A DNA stretch of 64,000 nt from Desulfosediminicola ganghwensis (GTDB taxonomy: Bacteria; Desulfobacterota; Desulfobulbia; Desulfobulbales; Desulfocapsaceae). This document shows positions 39,307 to 48,713 of this stretch, in pieces. The stretch is taken from assembly GCF_005116675.2 (NCBI RefSeq), contig NZ_CP050699.1, positions 620,001-684,000 of the forward strand. Reading direction: 5' to 3'. The notes under the pieces were generated by a model. It searched no databases. It was not told the origin of the DNA and was given only the letters and a program-made list of their open reading frames with translations. Both the position numbers and the translations under genes were made by a program. How positions within the stretch are numbered: position 1 is the first letter of the stretch; the number at the start of each line of letters is the position of its first letter.

Positions 39307-39322
39307 AGGCACACATCTTGCT
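39307..39322 (+). promoter_or_regulatory. Sigma-54 (-24/-12) promoter of the amidohydrolase gene
   Basis: AGGCACACATCTTGCT contains GGCAC-N5-TTGC, an exact core match with GG-N10-GC. It predicts a start near 39333, some 50 bases before the ATG. Confidence 0.72.
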
Positions 39323-39381
39323 CAAGTACCGGTGACAAACAGTACAACGTCCACGGGACATAACGAATAAGGAGTAGACCG

Positions 39382-40212
39382 ATGAAGATTATAGATTTTC
39401 GCTTCCGGCCCAATACCCCGGAGGTTATTGAAGGTATAAAGAACAGCACAATGTTCGCAGGACTCTGCAAGGCAATCAATTTTGATGATCGTCCAATCCA
39501 GAGCCTTGAAGAGATTGTTACCGAGCTTGATGATAGAAATGTAGAAGTAGCTGTAATAACTGGTCGTGACTGCGAGAAGACCTACGGCATCCCCGCTAAC
39601 AACGGCAGCGTTCTTGAGTTTTGCGCAGCGTATCCTGAAAAATTTATCGGTTTTTACGGTCTTGACCCCCACAAGGGAATGGATGCAGTGCGCGAATTGA
39701 CCAAGGCTGTGACGGAACTTGGCATGAAAGGTGCGGCTGTAGACCCCTACCTCGCGAAACTCTACCCTAACGATGCCAAGTATTACCCCATTTACGCCAA
39801 GTGCTGTGAGCTGGAAATCCCTGTCATCTTCACCACCGGCCCTGCCACACTGGTAGAAGGCGCGGTTATGGATCACGTAGCCCCGCGCTATATTGATTTT
39901 GTAGCCCGCGACTTCCCGGAGTTGAAGATCGTCATCAGTCACGGTGGCTACCCATGGGTGAATGAAGCGATATTTGTTACCCAGAGAAATGCCAATGTCT
40001 TTCTTGAAGTATCGGAGTTTGAGCTCTCCCCGCAGGCTGACGCATATATTCAAGCAGCAAATACTGTCATTCAGGACCAGTTTATCTTTGCAAGTGCCCA
40101 CCCTTTTGTGGAGCAGAAGCATGCCCTGGAAATATATGAGTCATTACCTTTCGATGAAAAGGTTCGGGAAAAGGTTATGTATTCCAATGCCAAGAGGCTG
40201 CTCGGCCTCTAG
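39382..40212 (+). CDS. Amidohydrolase_2-family protein with altered metal site
   Basis: A 276-residue TIM-barrel protein of the amidohydrolase-2 (PF04909) family, which includes decarboxylases and hydrolases. The strand-1 motif, normally D-x-H-x-H, reads MKIIDFRFRP, so the HxH metal ligands are arginines or phenylalanine. A histidine remains in VISHGGYPWV. The C-terminal metal Asp (usually GSD-x-P) appears as ASAHPF. Metal catalysis in the usual way is therefore unlikely. It has its own sigma-54 promoter opposite the islA operon, so I infer a role in sulfonate use, possibly handling acetaldehyde or an unknown sulfonate. AAGGAG precedes the ATG. Confidence 0.8.
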   Translation: MKIIDFRFRPNTPEVIEGIKNSTMFAGLCKAINFDDRPIQSLEEIVTELDDRNVEVAVITGRDCEKTYGIPANNGSVLEFCAAYPEKFIGFYGLDPHKGMDAVRELTKAVTELGMKGAAVDPYLAKLYPNDAKYYPIYAKCCELEIPVIFTTGPATLVEGAVMDHVAPRYIDFVARDFPELKIVISHGGYPWVNEAIFVTQRNANVFLEVSEFELSPQADAYIQAANTVIQDQFIFASAHPFVEQKHALEIYESLPFDEKVREKVMYSNAKRLLGL

Positions 40213-40546
40213 GCCGACGCATCTGTGAAAATTGCGGGACGTCGTTGCAGAAAAAACAATCCAACACTTAGGCACTGCTGGTCCAATTGTTTTACTGATC
40301 GACGTTCCAGGATTTGGTTCCAAAGATTTGCCCGCAATTTTCACCTCTGATAGCTTCATAACGACCTGTGCAGCAGAGCAGCCAAGTGTGCGCTCTCCTA
40401 TTTTCGCTGGAAGATGCGTCAATCGAGTACTCTGCAGCTCTATGGAACACATTCAACCAGTGTCTATGTGACCCCATTGATTTACCCAATAAACATGGTA
40501 CTATAGGAGGATAAACACCATACATGTAACCAGGGGAGATTTGCAT
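40213..40546. other. 334-base gap before the Fe-S protein gene
   Basis: It begins with the nested element (40225-40344). TAGGAGG occurs at 40504-40510, 13 bases before an ATG-TAA pair, which is probably chance. No gene was recognised. Confidence 0.5.
40225..40344. repeat. Nested inverted-repeat element of 120 bases
   Basis: Three concentric stems: GTGAAAATTGCGGG (40225-40238) with its exact complement at 40331-40344 (14 pairs), ACGTCG (40239-40244) with CGACGT (40300-40305), and AAAACAAT (40253-40260) with ATTGTTTT (40286-40293). It could be a structured RNA in the leader of the next gene or a small mobile repeat (MITE) with 14-base ends. No obvious target-site duplication flanks it. Confidence 0.6.
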
Positions 40547-41821
40547 ATGGCACATCATGTCGACCTTTCCGCGTACAACAAGCTCACCGAACGGTTAAAC
40601 CGTTTTCCACAAGGCGCCCCTCCGTCGAAGTATCTGGAGCGGATACTGAAGATCCTGCTCAGTGATGAGGAGGCGAGAAAAGTTTCTCTGCTTCCAATCA
40701 AGCCCTTCACACCACGCCAGGCTGCAACTATTTGGGGACTCAGCGAAACCGAAGCGTTCAAACTCCTGAATGAACTCGCCTCCAGAGCCATTCTGGTTGA
40801 CATTCACAGCGACAACGAAGTCCGGTATGTGCTCCCGCCACCCATGGCAGGTTTTTTCGAGTTTTCCCTGATGCGCATTCGCGACGACCTGGATCAGAAA
40901 CTGCTTGCTGAACTTTTCTACCAATACCTCAATGTTGAGGAAGAATTTATCAAAGCACTCTTCACTGAAGGAGAGACTCAGCTCGGCAGGGTTTTCGTGC
41001 AGGAGGCCGCTCTGAAAAACAGCGCTGCCCTGCATGTACTTGACTACGAGCGAGCCACGGAAGTCATCGACACCAGCGAGCAGATCGGCATCAGCCTCTG
41101 TTACTGCCGACATAAGATGAAACACGTCGGCAAAAATTGTGATGCCCCCATGGACATCTGCATGACCTTTAACAGTTCAGCCGGCTCGCTTATCCGCCAT
41201 GGCCACGCCCGGCCAGTGGACAAGGTTGAGGGACGTGAGTTGCTGGCAAAAGCCTGGGAACACAACCTGATCCAATTTGGCGAGAATGTCCGCCAGAGAG
41301 TCAACTTTATCTGTAATTGCTGCGGTTGCTGCTGCGAGGCGATGCTGGCAGCCAAGCGGTTTGCATCTCTTCATCCCGTCCATACCACCAACTTCCTACC
41401 GGTTGTTGCCCATCACAATTGTACCGGTTGCGGCAAGTGTGTAGACGCCTGTCCTGTTGAAGCGATGTCACTGGTCTCCGCCAATGATCCCCATAAACCG
41501 AAACGTAAACAAGCCAAACTGGACAGGGAACTCTGCCTGGGTTGCGGTGTGTGCGTACGCAGCTGCCCTGAACAGGTGATTGAGCTTACGTCACGCCCCG
41601 AACGGGTTATCACTCCTCTGAATTCTGCCCACCGAACGGTGGTGATGGCTATCGAGCGAGGCATGTTGCAGGAACTGATCTTCGACAACAGGTTGCTGTT
41701 CAGTCACCGCGCCCTGGCAATTCTTTTGGGAGCGATCTTTAAACTGCCTCCCGTCAAACAACTCCTTGCCAGCAAGCAGGTCAAATCGCGCTATCTGGAG
41801 GCACTAATAGCAAAAAGATAA
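40547..41821 (+). CDS. Cytoplasmic 4Fe-4S protein with winged-helix-like N-terminal part
   Basis: A 424-residue protein of unknown function. Residues 1-90 look like a winged helix (FTPRQAATIWGLSETEAFKLLNELASRAIL, then a beta hairpin). The middle holds cysteines in LCYCRHKM and ICNCCGCCCEAM. The C-terminal half has two ferredoxin-type clusters (CTGCGKCVDACP and CLGCGVCVRSCP). Similar proteins are annotated only as 4Fe-4S dicluster proteins in sulfate reducers. An Fe-S-sensing regulator or an electron carrier are both possible. ATG 40547 follows AGGGGAG. It ends one base before the convergent TIGR03915 gene. Confidence 0.8.
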   Translation: MAHHVDLSAYNKLTERLNRFPQGAPPSKYLERILKILLSDEEARKVSLLPIKPFTPRQAATIWGLSETEAFKLLNELASRAILVDIHSDNEVRYVLPPPMAGFFEFSLMRIRDDLDQKLLAELFYQYLNVEEEFIKALFTEGETQLGRVFVQEAALKNSAALHVLDYERATEVIDTSEQIGISLCYCRHKMKHVGKNCDAPMDICMTFNSSAGSLIRHGHARPVDKVEGRELLAKAWEHNLIQFGENVRQRVNFICNCCGCCCEAMLAAKRFASLHPVHTTNFLPVVAHHNCTGCGKCVDACPVEAMSLVSANDPHKPKRKQAKLDRELCLGCGVCVRSCPEQVIELTSRPERVITPLNSAHRTVVMAIERGMLQELIFDNRLLFSHRALAILLGAIFKLPPVKQLLASKQVKSRYLEALIAKR

Positions 41822-42604
41822 TCAGCCCACTTCAACCAGATACTTCCAGTATCTCTTCGGCATAAGCTGTCGTTGAAGTTTATGATTCTCCCGGGCGGGG
41901 TTGCTAATAGCCGCGTGAAAAGAATTCCACAGCTGTTGATAGTGAAGCTCCTGCTCAGCCATCTCTTCGGGTGGCACCTCCCCGTTTTCCGCCACAAAGC
42001 TGGTGAAGTCGTCAGCGACAGAGACCGGTTGCAGGGTATTGCAGTCCCAGAACAGTGCCAGATCCCGTGCTATGTCGTGGAGTATCCAGCGCCGGTTCGC
42101 AAGGCGTTTGATAAAATGATTCGCGCAGTAACTGATAACATTGTGATCCGGCTCTATCGGTGCGTATTGCAGCCCGTCTTTGAGTATGCGAAAGCGAATC
42201 AAACCATTGAGGCGATGCGCCTCAAAACTCACCTTTTTGTCCAGCCCTTTTAAATTACGTATCGGCTCTGAGGCAAAGTAGTCCGCAGCACTTTTCCCCA
42301 GCCGCAAACACTCACGTACCAGACCGTGGATATAATTGGCCGATTCCTTGTCTTCACTGAGGTATCCGTTGAAGGCCAGCCGTGCCGGCATACGTCCCAA
42401 CGAGTTCAGGTAGCTGAACAGGCGCTGTGCCTGTTCCCTTTCAGTCTTGATTTGCCGGATTCCTGCAACCAGTGTGGGCATATAGTGATGCTCAGCGTAA
42501 ACGCCGGCGACAGGTGCTTGTGACTTTACGGCATAGGCAACGGCTGTAAGCAAGCCATCGAACGAGCCATCATAGAGAAACGTGTCGGGAGCAGTATTCA
42601 TCAA
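41822..42604 (-). CDS. TIGR03915-type protein, partner of the radical SAM DNA repair/modification enzyme
   Basis: A 260-residue protein beginning with TFLYDGSFDGLLTAVAYAV, the typical start of TIGR03915, and containing an R-R-W-x-L-H-D-x-x-R-D region (ANRRWILHDIARDLALFWD). The family is always linked to a radical SAM protein and is often fused to a uracil-DNA-glycosylase-like domain. Here the glycosylase part is absent and the protein stands alone. Its start overlaps the stop of the radical SAM gene (ATGA), so the two are coupled. Function unproven; DNA repair or base modification is the usual proposal. Confidence 0.85.
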   Translation of the reverse strand: MMNTAPDTFLYDGSFDGLLTAVAYAVKSQAPVAGVYAEHHYMPTLVAGIRQIKTEREQAQRLFSYLNSLGRMPARLAFNGYLSEDKESANYIHGLVRECLRLGKSAADYFASEPIRNLKGLDKKVSFEAHRLNGLIRFRILKDGLQYAPIEPDHNVISYCANHFIKRLANRRWILHDIARDLALFWDCNTLQPVSVADDFTSFVAENGEVPPEEMAEQELHYQQLWNSFHAAISNPARENHKLQRQLMPKRYWKYLVEVG

Positions 42605-43863
42605 TTTTTAAAGAGTCTCAATTGCCTGCTGTTCTGCAGCACCTTCTTGCTGGCAGGGGTTTCCGCTTTGTACATAGCCGCAGCCAACTGGCCGTGTGAC
42701 ATGGTCCTGTCTCCCAGGAACCTGCCATTGATTGAGATAAAATGTTTCGCACGTTTCATCACCAGACCAATCTTTTTTAAATCCTCCTCCCGGATGGGCG
42801 CAACCCTTCTTGTGGCGACAATCCTTTGGGCCGAGATCATTCCAAGACCCGGAACCCGCAACAACTCCTCGTAACTTGCACGGTTTATATCGAGGGGGAA
42901 CAGGTCATAATTTCGTAGCGCCCAACCAGCTTTTGGGTCGAGGCGCATATCGAGATTGGGTGAAGTCTCCGAGAGTATCTCACTGGCGTGAAAACGATAG
43001 AACCTGAGCAACCAATCCGCCTGATACAGCCGGTGCTCGCGTATCAGTGGCGGCAAAGAGGCAACCGCCGGCAGAATCGGTGCTTCGTTCACCGCGATAT
43101 ATGCTGAAAAATAGACTCTCTTTAAGCTCATCCGCCGATAGAGATGCTCGGTCAAGTTGAGGATCTGATAATCGCTCTCCTTCGAGGCACCGACAATCAT
43201 CTGGGTAGCCTGCCCGCCCGGGCAATAGGTGGGAGCCTTACCGCTCTTCTTTTTCTCCTGGCGATAGCCTGCATATTCCTCACCGATCTGGCTCATGGGG
43301 GCAAGAATCGCTTTGCGCGTTTTCTGGGGAGCAAGGAGTTTGAGTGAACTTTCCGAGGGCAGTTCGATATTGACCGAAAGCCTGTCCACCAGAAATCCCG
43401 CCTGCCGCACCAGCTCCTGGTCTGCACCCGGGATAACCTTAAGATGAATATAGCCGTTGAATTTGTGTCTGGTTCTGAGCAAGCGACAAACAGCAACCAG
43501 ATCCGCCATGGTCCTATTCACCGAACCGTACACCGCGGAGCTCAAAAAAAGCCCCTCTATATAGTTGCGCAGGTAAAAGTTAATGGTGAGATCAGCGAGT
43601 TCTTCCGGAGTAAACGTTGCCCTGGGCAAAGTATTCGATCTGCGGCTGAGACAATAACTGCAATCGAACAGACAATCATTGCTCATTAATACTTTTAATA
43701 AAGAAATACACCGTCCGTCAGCCGACCAGCTATGACATATCCCGCTTTGCGCAGCATTGCCAATGCCATCCAGCGTGTTACTGCGACTGCTGCCACTCGA
43801 AGCGCAGGAGGCATCGTATTTTGCAGCATCAGCCAGAATTGTCAGTTTTTCAGATAGCTTCAC
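42601..43863 (-). CDS. Putative DNA modification/repair radical SAM protein (TIGR03916 type)
   Basis: A 420-residue radical SAM protein. The cluster motif is CLFDCSYC (C-x3-C-x2-C), preceded by GICHSWSADGRCISLLK, characteristic of this family. The barrel continues with EGLFLSSAVYGS and YIHLKVIPG. A helix-hairpin-helix follows at the C-terminus (LRVPGLGMISAQRIVATRR), which in other proteins binds DNA backbone. The family co-occurs with TIGR03915 and with UDG-like glycosylases and has not, to my knowledge, been assigned a reaction. ATG 43863; first gene of the two-gene operon. Confidence 0.88.
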   Translation of the reverse strand: MKLSEKLTILADAAKYDASCASSGSSRSNTLDGIGNAAQSGICHSWSADGRCISLLKVLMSNDCLFDCSYCLSRRSNTLPRATFTPEELADLTINFYLRNYIEGLFLSSAVYGSVNRTMADLVAVCRLLRTRHKFNGYIHLKVIPGADQELVRQAGFLVDRLSVNIELPSESSLKLLAPQKTRKAILAPMSQIGEEYAGYRQEKKKSGKAPTYCPGGQATQMIVGASKESDYQILNLTEHLYRRMSLKRVYFSAYIAVNEAPILPAVASLPPLIREHRLYQADWLLRFYRFHASEILSETSPNLDMRLDPKAGWALRNYDLFPLDINRASYEELLRVPGLGMISAQRIVATRRVAPIREEDLKKIGLVMKRAKHFISINGRFLGDRTMSHGQLAAAMYKAETPASKKVLQNSRQLRLFKN

Positions 43864-43948
43864 TAATTACCATCCGTTCGCAGATCGGCGATTTTGTGGT
43901 TGAGGGGTTATTTTTAAGGTTATCCTCCGATGGATATACCACTATATC

Positions 43949-43979
43949 AAAAGAGGGGTATCATCAAGTGATACCCCTC
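43949..43979 (-). terminator. Malate synthase terminator
   Basis: GAGGGGTATCA (43953-43963) pairs with TGATACCCCTC (43969-43979), an 11-base perfect stem with a five-base loop. On the minus strand it is followed by TTTTGATAT, about 70 bases after the glcB stop. Confidence 0.75.
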
Positions 43980-44046
43980 AATATAAATCGCCATAAAAGT
44001 TGAACGACCGATACACCCTACTCCTTACAGAGTGAGCAGTGGCCCG

Positions 44047-46245
44047 TTAACAGCCATACACTTTCTTGGCTTCAAGCCTGCGTCTGTGCAAAATCGGTTC
44101 GGTATAGCCATTCGGCTGCCTCTGACCGTCAAAAACCAGATCGCAGGCCGCCTGAAAGGCGACGCTTTTGTCAAAATCTGCAGCCATGGGCCGATAGGCT
44201 GGGTCTCCTTCATTCTGACGATCCACCACAGCCGCCATTTTCTTGAGCGACTCCATCACCTGCTTTGCACTGCAGACACCATGGAGAATCCAGTTGGCGA
44301 GATACTGGCTAGAAATACGAAGGGTTGCGCGATCTTCCATAAGGCCGACATCCGTGATGTCCAGCACCTTGGAACAACCAATGCCCTGCTCAACCCAGCG
44401 GACAACATAGCCGAGGATAGACTGTGCATTATTATCCAGCTCGTTTTGTATTTCTTCTTCACTCAACTCATCTTTCAAGAGCGGGATGGTCAAAAGATTT
44501 TCAAGACTTGCACGTGGACCAGTTTGTGCCAGTTCACGCTGCACCGCAAACACATCCACATAATGATAATGCATGGCGTGCAGGGTAGCTGCTGTGGGAG
44601 AAGGTACCCAGGCACAGTTGGCGCCTGAGTTCGGGTGACCGATTTTCGTCTCCACCATCTCCGCCATCATATCCGGCTTGGCCCACATTCCCTTACCGAT
44701 CTGGGCCTTGCCGGAAAACCCGACCTCTAGACCGACATCAACATTCTGGTCCTCATAGTCTTTAATCCAGGCCTCATTCTTCATGGCCTCTTTTTTCACC
44801 ATGGGGCCGGCCTGCATTGAGGTGTGGATCTCATCACCGGTCCGGTCGAGAAAGCCGGTATTGATGAAGATGATGCGTTCACGAACCTGACGGATGCACT
44901 CCTTGAGATTGACCGTGGTGCGGCGCTCCTCGTCCATGATGCCGATCTTCAGAGTGTTTTCCGGCAGACCAAGTGCCTGCTCAGTTCGGGTGAAAATCTC
45001 AGCCGCAAAGGCAACCTCCTCAGGCCCGTGCATCTTCGGCTTCACGATATAGACACTGCCAGCCGGACTGTTGGCGTATTTCACGTTCCCGCGCAACTGA
45101 TGCAGACCGACATAGGCGGTAACCATGGTGTCAAGCATCCCTTCCGGAATCTCTTCACCCTTCAAGAGTACCGCCGGCGTAGTCATCAGGTGGCCAACAT
45201 TTCTCACCAACATCACGCTTCTGCCGGAAATGGAAAATGACGAGCCATCGATTGCGGTATACCATCTATCAGGATTCAGGGTGCGTTCAACAACCTTGTC
45301 ACCCTTATTAAAGGAGGTGGTGAGGTCTCCCCTGTTCAGGCCGAGCCAGTTGCTGTAGGTAAGGGCCTTGTCTTCTCCGTCAACCGCCGCAACCGAATCT
45401 TCGCAATCGCAAATCGTGGTGAGTGCGGACTCCAAAACGATATCCTTCACTCCGGCCGGATGATCTTTGCCGACCAGATGCTGACGGTCAATCTGAATTT
45501 CGAGATGCAAACCATTGTTCACCAGCAACATGGACAGCCCACCATCTTTGCTGTAACCCTTAAACTTCGCAGGATCTGCAAGTCCCTTCATTGAGCCATC
45601 TGCCATTTTGGCGACAAATTGCGCCACATCCTCTTTAGCTTCAGTATCAACGGTATACTCAACGACTTCACGGTGACTCGCTCCGGCCAACGGCACAGCC
45701 CTATCCAGAAAGTCGGAACCATATGCCATTACCTTTTTACCGCGAACCGGGTTGTAGCCTTTACCCTTTTCAGCACCATCACTCTCAGCCAATACATCGG
45801 TGCCATACAGTGCATCATAGAGGCTGCCCCAACGACCATTGACTGCATTCAGACCATAGCGGGCGTTGGTAACCGGTACCACCAGCTGCGGTGCGGCGAT
45901 GGTGGCAATCTCCGGGTCCACATTTTCAGTGGATATGGTGAAATCATCTCCCGTATCGACGATGTAACCGATCTCCCGCAGAAACCCCTCATACGCCGCA
46001 CTGTCGAATATCTCTCCCCTGGAATCCCGGTGATAATTGTCAATCATCAGCTGGAGCTCATCTCGCCTGCCAAGAAGCATTCGATTTTTCGGCATGAGTT
46101 CTGCGACCAGCTTTTCAAGCTCAGCCCAGAACTTTTCCGGCTCTACACCAGTTCCTGGCGCAATTCTCTCACCAACCACATCGTAAAGTTGCCGATCAAC
46201 TTCAAGATTCCCAACCTGTACGCGAACACCACTGGATACAGCCAT
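44047..46245 (-). CDS. glcB: Malate synthase G
   Basis: A 732-residue cytoplasmic enzyme that condenses glyoxylate and acetyl-CoA to malate. The size and motifs match isoform G, not A: N-terminal [14 protein letters not shown], the catalytic region [17 protein letters not shown] with Arg/Glu/Asp ligands, and [18 protein letters not shown] near the substrate loop. No isocitrate lyase gene adjoins it, so glyoxylate probably comes from glycolate or another source. GGAGGT lies six bases before ATG 46245. The gene is alone with its own terminator. Confidence 0.96.
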   Translation of the reverse strand: MAVSSGVRVQVGNLEVDRQLYDVVGERIAPGTGVEPEKFWAELEKLVAELMPKNRMLLGRRDELQLMIDNYHRDSRGEIFDSAAYEGFLREIGYIVDTGDDFTISTENVDPEIATIAAPQLVVPVTNARYGLNAVNGRWGSLYDALYGTDVLAESDGAEKGKGYNPVRGKKVMAYGSDFLDRAVPLAGASHREVVEYTVDTEAKEDVAQFVAKMADGSMKGLADPAKFKGYSKDGGLSMLLVNNGLHLEIQIDRQHLVGKDHPAGVKDIVLESALTTICDCEDSVAAVDGEDKALTYSNWLGLNRGDLTTSFNKGDKVVERTLNPDRWYTAIDGSSFSISGRSVMLVRNVGHLMTTPAVLLKGEEIPEGMLDTMVTAYVGLHQLRGNVKYANSPAGSVYIVKPKMHGPEEVAFAAEIFTRTEQALGLPENTLKIGIMDEERRTTVNLKECIRQVRERIIFINTGFLDRTGDEIHTSMQAGPMVKKEAMKNEAWIKDYEDQNVDVGLEVGFSGKAQIGKGMWAKPDMMAEMVETKIGHPNSGANCAWVPSPTAATLHAMHYHYVDVFAVQRELAQTGPRASLENLLTIPLLKDELSEEEIQNELDNNAQSILGYVVRWVEQGIGCSKVLDITDVGLMEDRATLRISSQYLANWILHGVCSAKQVMESLKKMAAVVDRQNEGDPAYRPMAADFDKSVAFQAACDLVFDGQRQPNGYTEPILHRRRLEAKKVYGC

Positions 46246-46743
46246 TACACAAACCTCCAATCGGGGAACTCCCCAGATACTTTATTGCATTATGCCATTG
46301 CCTCGGTTCAACAACCCACCAGCCCCTGAAAGATGACAGTTCCGGGTATTGGTTGGGCCAGTTTTGACACACTCTGCCCAAAAGTGCAAGTCAACCAATC
46401 AGCAACCCGACAAAACCTGCCGGAAGCAAATCTTTTCTTGAAATTCTGCCTTTTCATTCCCATATAATTGTTGGAAACGATTCAATCCGTCTGCCTATAA
46501 TACGTATAGCAGGGTGCCGTTGTGACAAGGTGAATAAGGCCTGACAACCTGTTTTTTTTACTTCCTGCCTGGCTCGTTGCCTACTAACCCACCATTCTTG
46601 TGGTGTTTTCATCGACAAGACAGGATACGTTTTATATTGACTTATTATTTCATTTCATATAAATGCCAGTTTTTCTATTAACGGCTGCTGGTGGCCTTGT
46701 CCACCGCGTAATAAGACAAATTTGCCAGGCTTGAGGTCTTGAA
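46246..46743. other. 498-base divergent promoter region between glcB and speA
   Basis: AT-rich DNA with several possible -10 boxes (for example TATAAT near 46462 and TATAAA at 46658 with a TTGACT 15 bases upstream). Spacings are not ideal, so I do not call a promoter. No gene or repeat was seen. Confidence 0.5.
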
Positions 46744-48666
46744 ATGAGTCAGGATAGCACCACGTCACCTTGGACAATTGCCAAGGCCACGGAACAATAT
46801 GGAATAGACAAGTGGGGAGCGGGCTACTTCTCAATCAATGAGAACGGTCACGTTGTCGTCACTCCCGCAGGTGCCGATAACGGCCCCAAACTGAGTCTTC
46901 ATGAAATAGCCCGGGAAGTTGAAGACCGTGGTTTGTCCATGCCGGTGATGCTCCGCATCGAAAATATCCTGGGCTCCCAGATCAAGCTCCTGCACGAAAC
47001 CTTTCGCAAGGTCATCAGGGAAAACAACTACCGGGGCATATTCAAAGGCGTCTTCCCCATAAAGGTGAACCAGCAGGAACAGGTGGTAGAGGCTATCAGT
47101 CAGTTTGGCAAAGAGTTCAACCACGGCCTGGAGGCGGGCAGCAAGTCAGAACTCATAGCAGCCATCGCCATGCTACAGAACCGCAACGCCTGCCTGATCT
47201 GCAATGGATATAAAGATGAGGAATTCATCGACCTTGGTCTTTTTGCAATCAAGATGGGGTATCAGGTTTTTTTCGTCATCGAGGTGCCCGGCGAGCTGGA
47301 ACTGATCATTGAGCGGGCGAAATTCCACGATATTAAACCGGCCATAGGTTTTCGAATCAAGCTCTCCACCCAGGCCGAGGGCCAGTGGACCGAGTCTGGT
47401 GGTGATGCCTCCGTTTTCGGGCTTTCGATGAGTCATATCATCAATGCCATCGATCGTCTCAAAGATGAGGATATGCTCGACTGCCTGCAGCTTCTCCACT
47501 ACCACATAGGCTCCCAGATTCCGAACATCTCCGATATCCGCGCCGGTGCCATGGAGGCCTGCCGCCTCTACGAGGAGCTGGTCAAGGAAGGAGCACCCAT
47601 GGGATATCTTGACCTGGGGGGTGGCCTCGCTGTGGATTACGATGGCTCGAATACCAACACCCACTCCAGCCGAAACTACTCGATAGAAGAGTACTGCTCA
47701 GACATCATCGAATCCATCATAACGGTACTTGATAAAAACGATATTCCCCACCCCACCATCATCACCGAGTCTGGCCGGGCCATTGTTGCCTATTGCTCTC
47801 TGCTTTTATTCAACATTCTGGATATCAGCTCATTCGAGCCAATGCCCATTCCGGAGAAGCTGCCGGTGGTTGACAACGACCTGCTCGAAAACCTGATGGC
47901 CACCTATAATATGGTCGAAGTCAAAAACATCCAGGAGTGCTGCAATGATGCCCTGTTTTATCGCAGCCAGGCACGTCAGCTCTTCAAACACGGTCACATC
48001 ACCATTCGGGAGCGGGCACTGGCCGAAAACCTCGTTCAGCATACCCTCTTGAAAATATCCGAGATTTCAAAAGGACTGAGCCACATACCGAAAGATGTAC
48101 AGAAAATAAACAAGCTGATCTATGATATTTATTACGGTAACTTCAGCCTCTTCCAATCGTTACCGGATGTGTGGGCCATCGACCAGATTTTCCCCACCAT
48201 GCCGATTCACCGACTGAATGAGTTGCCTACACGACCTGCGATCATTTCCGACATCACCTGCGATTCTGATGGCAAAATAGTGAATTTCCCAGACGTCTCA
48301 CAGGATAAACGTTCTATCATGCTCCACCCGCTTAAAAATGGTGAAGAGTATTATCTTGGCATTTTTCTGGTCGGCGCCTACCAGGAGACCCTCGGCGACC
48401 TGCACAACCTCTTTGGCGACACCAATGTTGTCTCAATCCATGTCAACGATGACGGCAGCTACAAGTTTATCAGGGAACTCGAAGGCGACTCGGTCGCCGA
48501 TGTGCTCTCCTATGTTGAATATGACTTGCGGGCCATAAAGAACCGGCTCAAGCTTATCGCTGAAAACGCTATCCACAAGGGTTTCATCACCCCGCGGGAG
48601 CGTAAATCCATCCTCTCAAAATTCGACGAAGGCCTGAGAGGTTATACCTATTTTGAAAAAGAATAA
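46744..48666 (+). CDS. speA: Biosynthetic arginine decarboxylase
   Basis: A 640-residue PLP enzyme (alanine racemase fold) that makes agmatine from arginine, the first step of polyamine synthesis. GIFKGVFPIKVNQQ holds the PLP lysine; LLHYHIGSQIPNI and YLDLGGGLAVDYDGS match the family, and the C-terminal ESDxS-like and YTYFE regions are present. Length fits SpeA (about 630-660). It begins a plus-strand run with the carboxynorspermidine dehydrogenase, nspC and speB genes, so all steps from arginine to spermidine are encoded here. A GAGG sits upstream of ATG 46744. Confidence 0.96.
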   Translation: MSQDSTTSPWTIAKATEQYGIDKWGAGYFSINENGHVVVTPAGADNGPKLSLHEIAREVEDRGLSMPVMLRIENILGSQIKLLHETFRKVIRENNYRGIFKGVFPIKVNQQEQVVEAISQFGKEFNHGLEAGSKSELIAAIAMLQNRNACLICNGYKDEEFIDLGLFAIKMGYQVFFVIEVPGELELIIERAKFHDIKPAIGFRIKLSTQAEGQWTESGGDASVFGLSMSHIINAIDRLKDEDMLDCLQLLHYHIGSQIPNISDIRAGAMEACRLYEELVKEGAPMGYLDLGGGLAVDYDGSNTNTHSSRNYSIEEYCSDIIESIITVLDKNDIPHPTIITESGRAIVAYCSLLLFNILDISSFEPMPIPEKLPVVDNDLLENLMATYNMVEVKNIQECCNDALFYRSQARQLFKHGHITIRERALAENLVQHTLLKISEISKGLSHIPKDVQKINKLIYDIYYGNFSLFQSLPDVWAIDQIFPTMPIHRLNELPTRPAIISDITCDSDGKIVNFPDVSQDKRSIMLHPLKNGEEYYLGIFLVGAYQETLGDLHNLFGDTNVVSIHVNDDGSYKFIRELEGDSVADVLSYVEYDLRAIKNRLKLIAENAIHKGFITPRERKSILSKFDEGLRGYTYFEKE

Positions 48667-48713
48667 GCCGCAGTACATCAGAAAACTACGGTATCTTCAT
48701 AAAGGAGAATAGT

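Noticed and set aside
40524-40529. ATG-TAA minimal ORF after TAGGAGG
   Set aside because: The spacing of 13 bases is too long for initiation and a better site with ATG 40547 follows.
46244-46745. Sigma-70 promoters in the glcB/speA gap
   Set aside because: The -35/-10 candidates have spacers of 15 or 19 bases, so none is convincing.
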